From HGM04593 sp045636125 (GTDB taxonomy: Bacteria; Bacteroidota; Bacteroidia; Bacteroidales; Bacteroidaceae), in assembly GCA_045636125.1 (NCBI GenBank), contig JAZTWX010000039.1:1-5233 (forward strand): DNA of 5,233 nt. Reading direction: 5' to 3'. Positions 4,909 to 5,233 of the stretch are shown here, one piece after another. The notes under the pieces were generated by a model, which made no database searches, was not told the DNA's origin, and worked only from the letters and a program-made list of their open reading frames with translations. Position numbers and translations under genes: made by a program. Position 1 is the stretch's first letter. Every line of letters begins with the position of its first letter.

Positions 4909-5080
4909 TTCCTATTTAATCCCGTGAGCTACTTGCTATATGGTTCTCGGTGTAATTCTTCGGCTGTTCTCTCAATTAAGCATTCTTTTTATAGTCCTTT
5001 CTGTGCCGACAGAAAGGACCAAAGAGCTCTGCGCATAGGACGCTTTCTTAACGGGTAACGTAGCTGATATTTTGGGGGCG
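4909..5080. other. Non-coding stretch with one strong hairpin
   Basis: No gene is recognised. The clear element is a perfect 11-bp stem, GTCCTTTCTGT (4994-5004) with ACAGAAAGGAC (5009-5019), capped by GCCG and extendable by TCTTT/AAAGA (4984-4988 and 5022-5026). Neither strand has a T tract right after it, so it is not a typical terminator. Outside the hairpin nothing else could be supported. Confidence 0.5.
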
Positions 5081-5105
5081 CTGCGGAAATTAAACGCAGT
5101 TTAAT
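5081..5105. repeat. Overlapping short inverted repeats
   Basis: CTGCG (5081-5085) can pair with CGCAG (5095-5099), or ATTAAA (5089-5094) with TTTAAT (5100-5105). The two pairings exclude one another because CGCAG is the loop of the second. The pair directly precedes the large palindrome at 5107-5164. Confidence 0.35.
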
Positions 5106-5106
5106 A

Positions 5107-5164
5107 GACAATGCTTGCAGCAATAGGTCGCGCGTAGCGCGGGTTGCGAGCAGCAAGCATTGTC
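5107..5164. repeat. 58-nt nested palindrome
   Basis: The outer stem is a perfect 12 bp, GACAATGCTTGC (5107-5118) with GCAAGCATTGTC (5153-5164). Inside are GCAA/TTGC (5120-5123 and 5144-5147) and CGCGC/GCGCG (5129-5133 and 5137-5141) around GTA. It is the strongest perfect stem in the window and contains no reading frame. It could be a cruciform-forming repeat or an RNA hairpin; no T tract follows it on either strand. Confidence 0.6.
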
Positions 5165-5189
5165 AACTTCAAACATACTCGCTTCGCGC

Positions 5190-5233
5190 AAATTCGGCTG
5201 CACTCGTTGAGTGCGTGAATAAATTCCCGCCCA
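5190..5233 (-). repeat. Divergent unit A copy, cut by window edge
   Basis: Positions 5190-5212 match 4719-4741 at 20 of 23 bases, in the same orientation as unit A copy 2. The following part keeps an inner hairpin around an AA turn (GAAT/ATTC at 5217-5220 and 5223-5226, then GCG/CGC), although it is about 3 nt shorter than in copy 2. The partner of the outer arm AAATTCG (5190-5196) lies beyond the right edge. Confidence 0.45.

Noticed and set aside
4873..5058. Open frame of 61 codons in the right flank
   Set aside because: It begins inside unit B and crosses the perfect hairpin at 4994-5019; no domain or promoter supports it.
5170..5177. Reverse-strand TATGTTTG resembling a -7 box
   Set aside because: No TTTG-like -33 box lies 19-21 nt away on that strand.

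Overview
The window looks like chromosomal DNA from a Bacteroidales-type bacterium (phylum Bacteroidota); the genus cannot be fixed from sequence alone. The evidence is an FeoA-FeoB fusion, start codons without a clear Shine-Dalgarno sequence, and two promoters with the phylum-specific -7 box TAnnTTTG, each with a -33 box ATTG exactly 20 nt upstream. There are three real genes, all on the + strand, in the middle of the window. Both flanks are non-coding and packed with palindromic repeats.

Layout. Positions 1-424 hold nested inverted repeats and no credible gene; a hairpin followed by seven T follows at 425-450. Positions 451-650 hold a terminator-like hairpin that works on the - strand (511-546) and, to its right, a leftward promoter (617-648). 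Together they outline a possible small RNA of about 100 nt. Positions 670-794 hold 12-13 bp GTTA/TAAC dyads and the rightward promoter of the iron operon, followed by a leader of about 130 nt with alternative hairpins.

The operon (934-4601) encodes: (1) a 789-residue FeoA-FeoB ferrous iron transporter with a cluster of six cysteines between the two domains; (2) a 237-residue hemerythrin-like protein of the RIC/ScdA/YtfE type, 7 nt after feoB; (3) a 197-residue LuxR-family regulator with a receiver-like domain that lacks the phospho-acceptor aspartate, overlapping the previous gene by 17 nt. A plausible reading (inference) is that Fe(II) import is coupled to a di-iron protein that senses or repairs damage from O2 or NO, with the regulator acting on this or related promoters.

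Positions 4602-5233 again hold only repeats. A 96-nt unit occurs as direct copies on both sides of the operon (305-400 and 4813-4908, 3 mismatches). A 65-nt unit occurs in opposite orientation on both sides (227-291 and 4719-4783): 10 of its 12 differences fall in five base pairs that change on both sides of a stem, so the fold rather than the letters is kept. A third, divergent copy is cut by the right edge. This covarying repeat family and the orphan leftward transcription unit are the least explained signals here.
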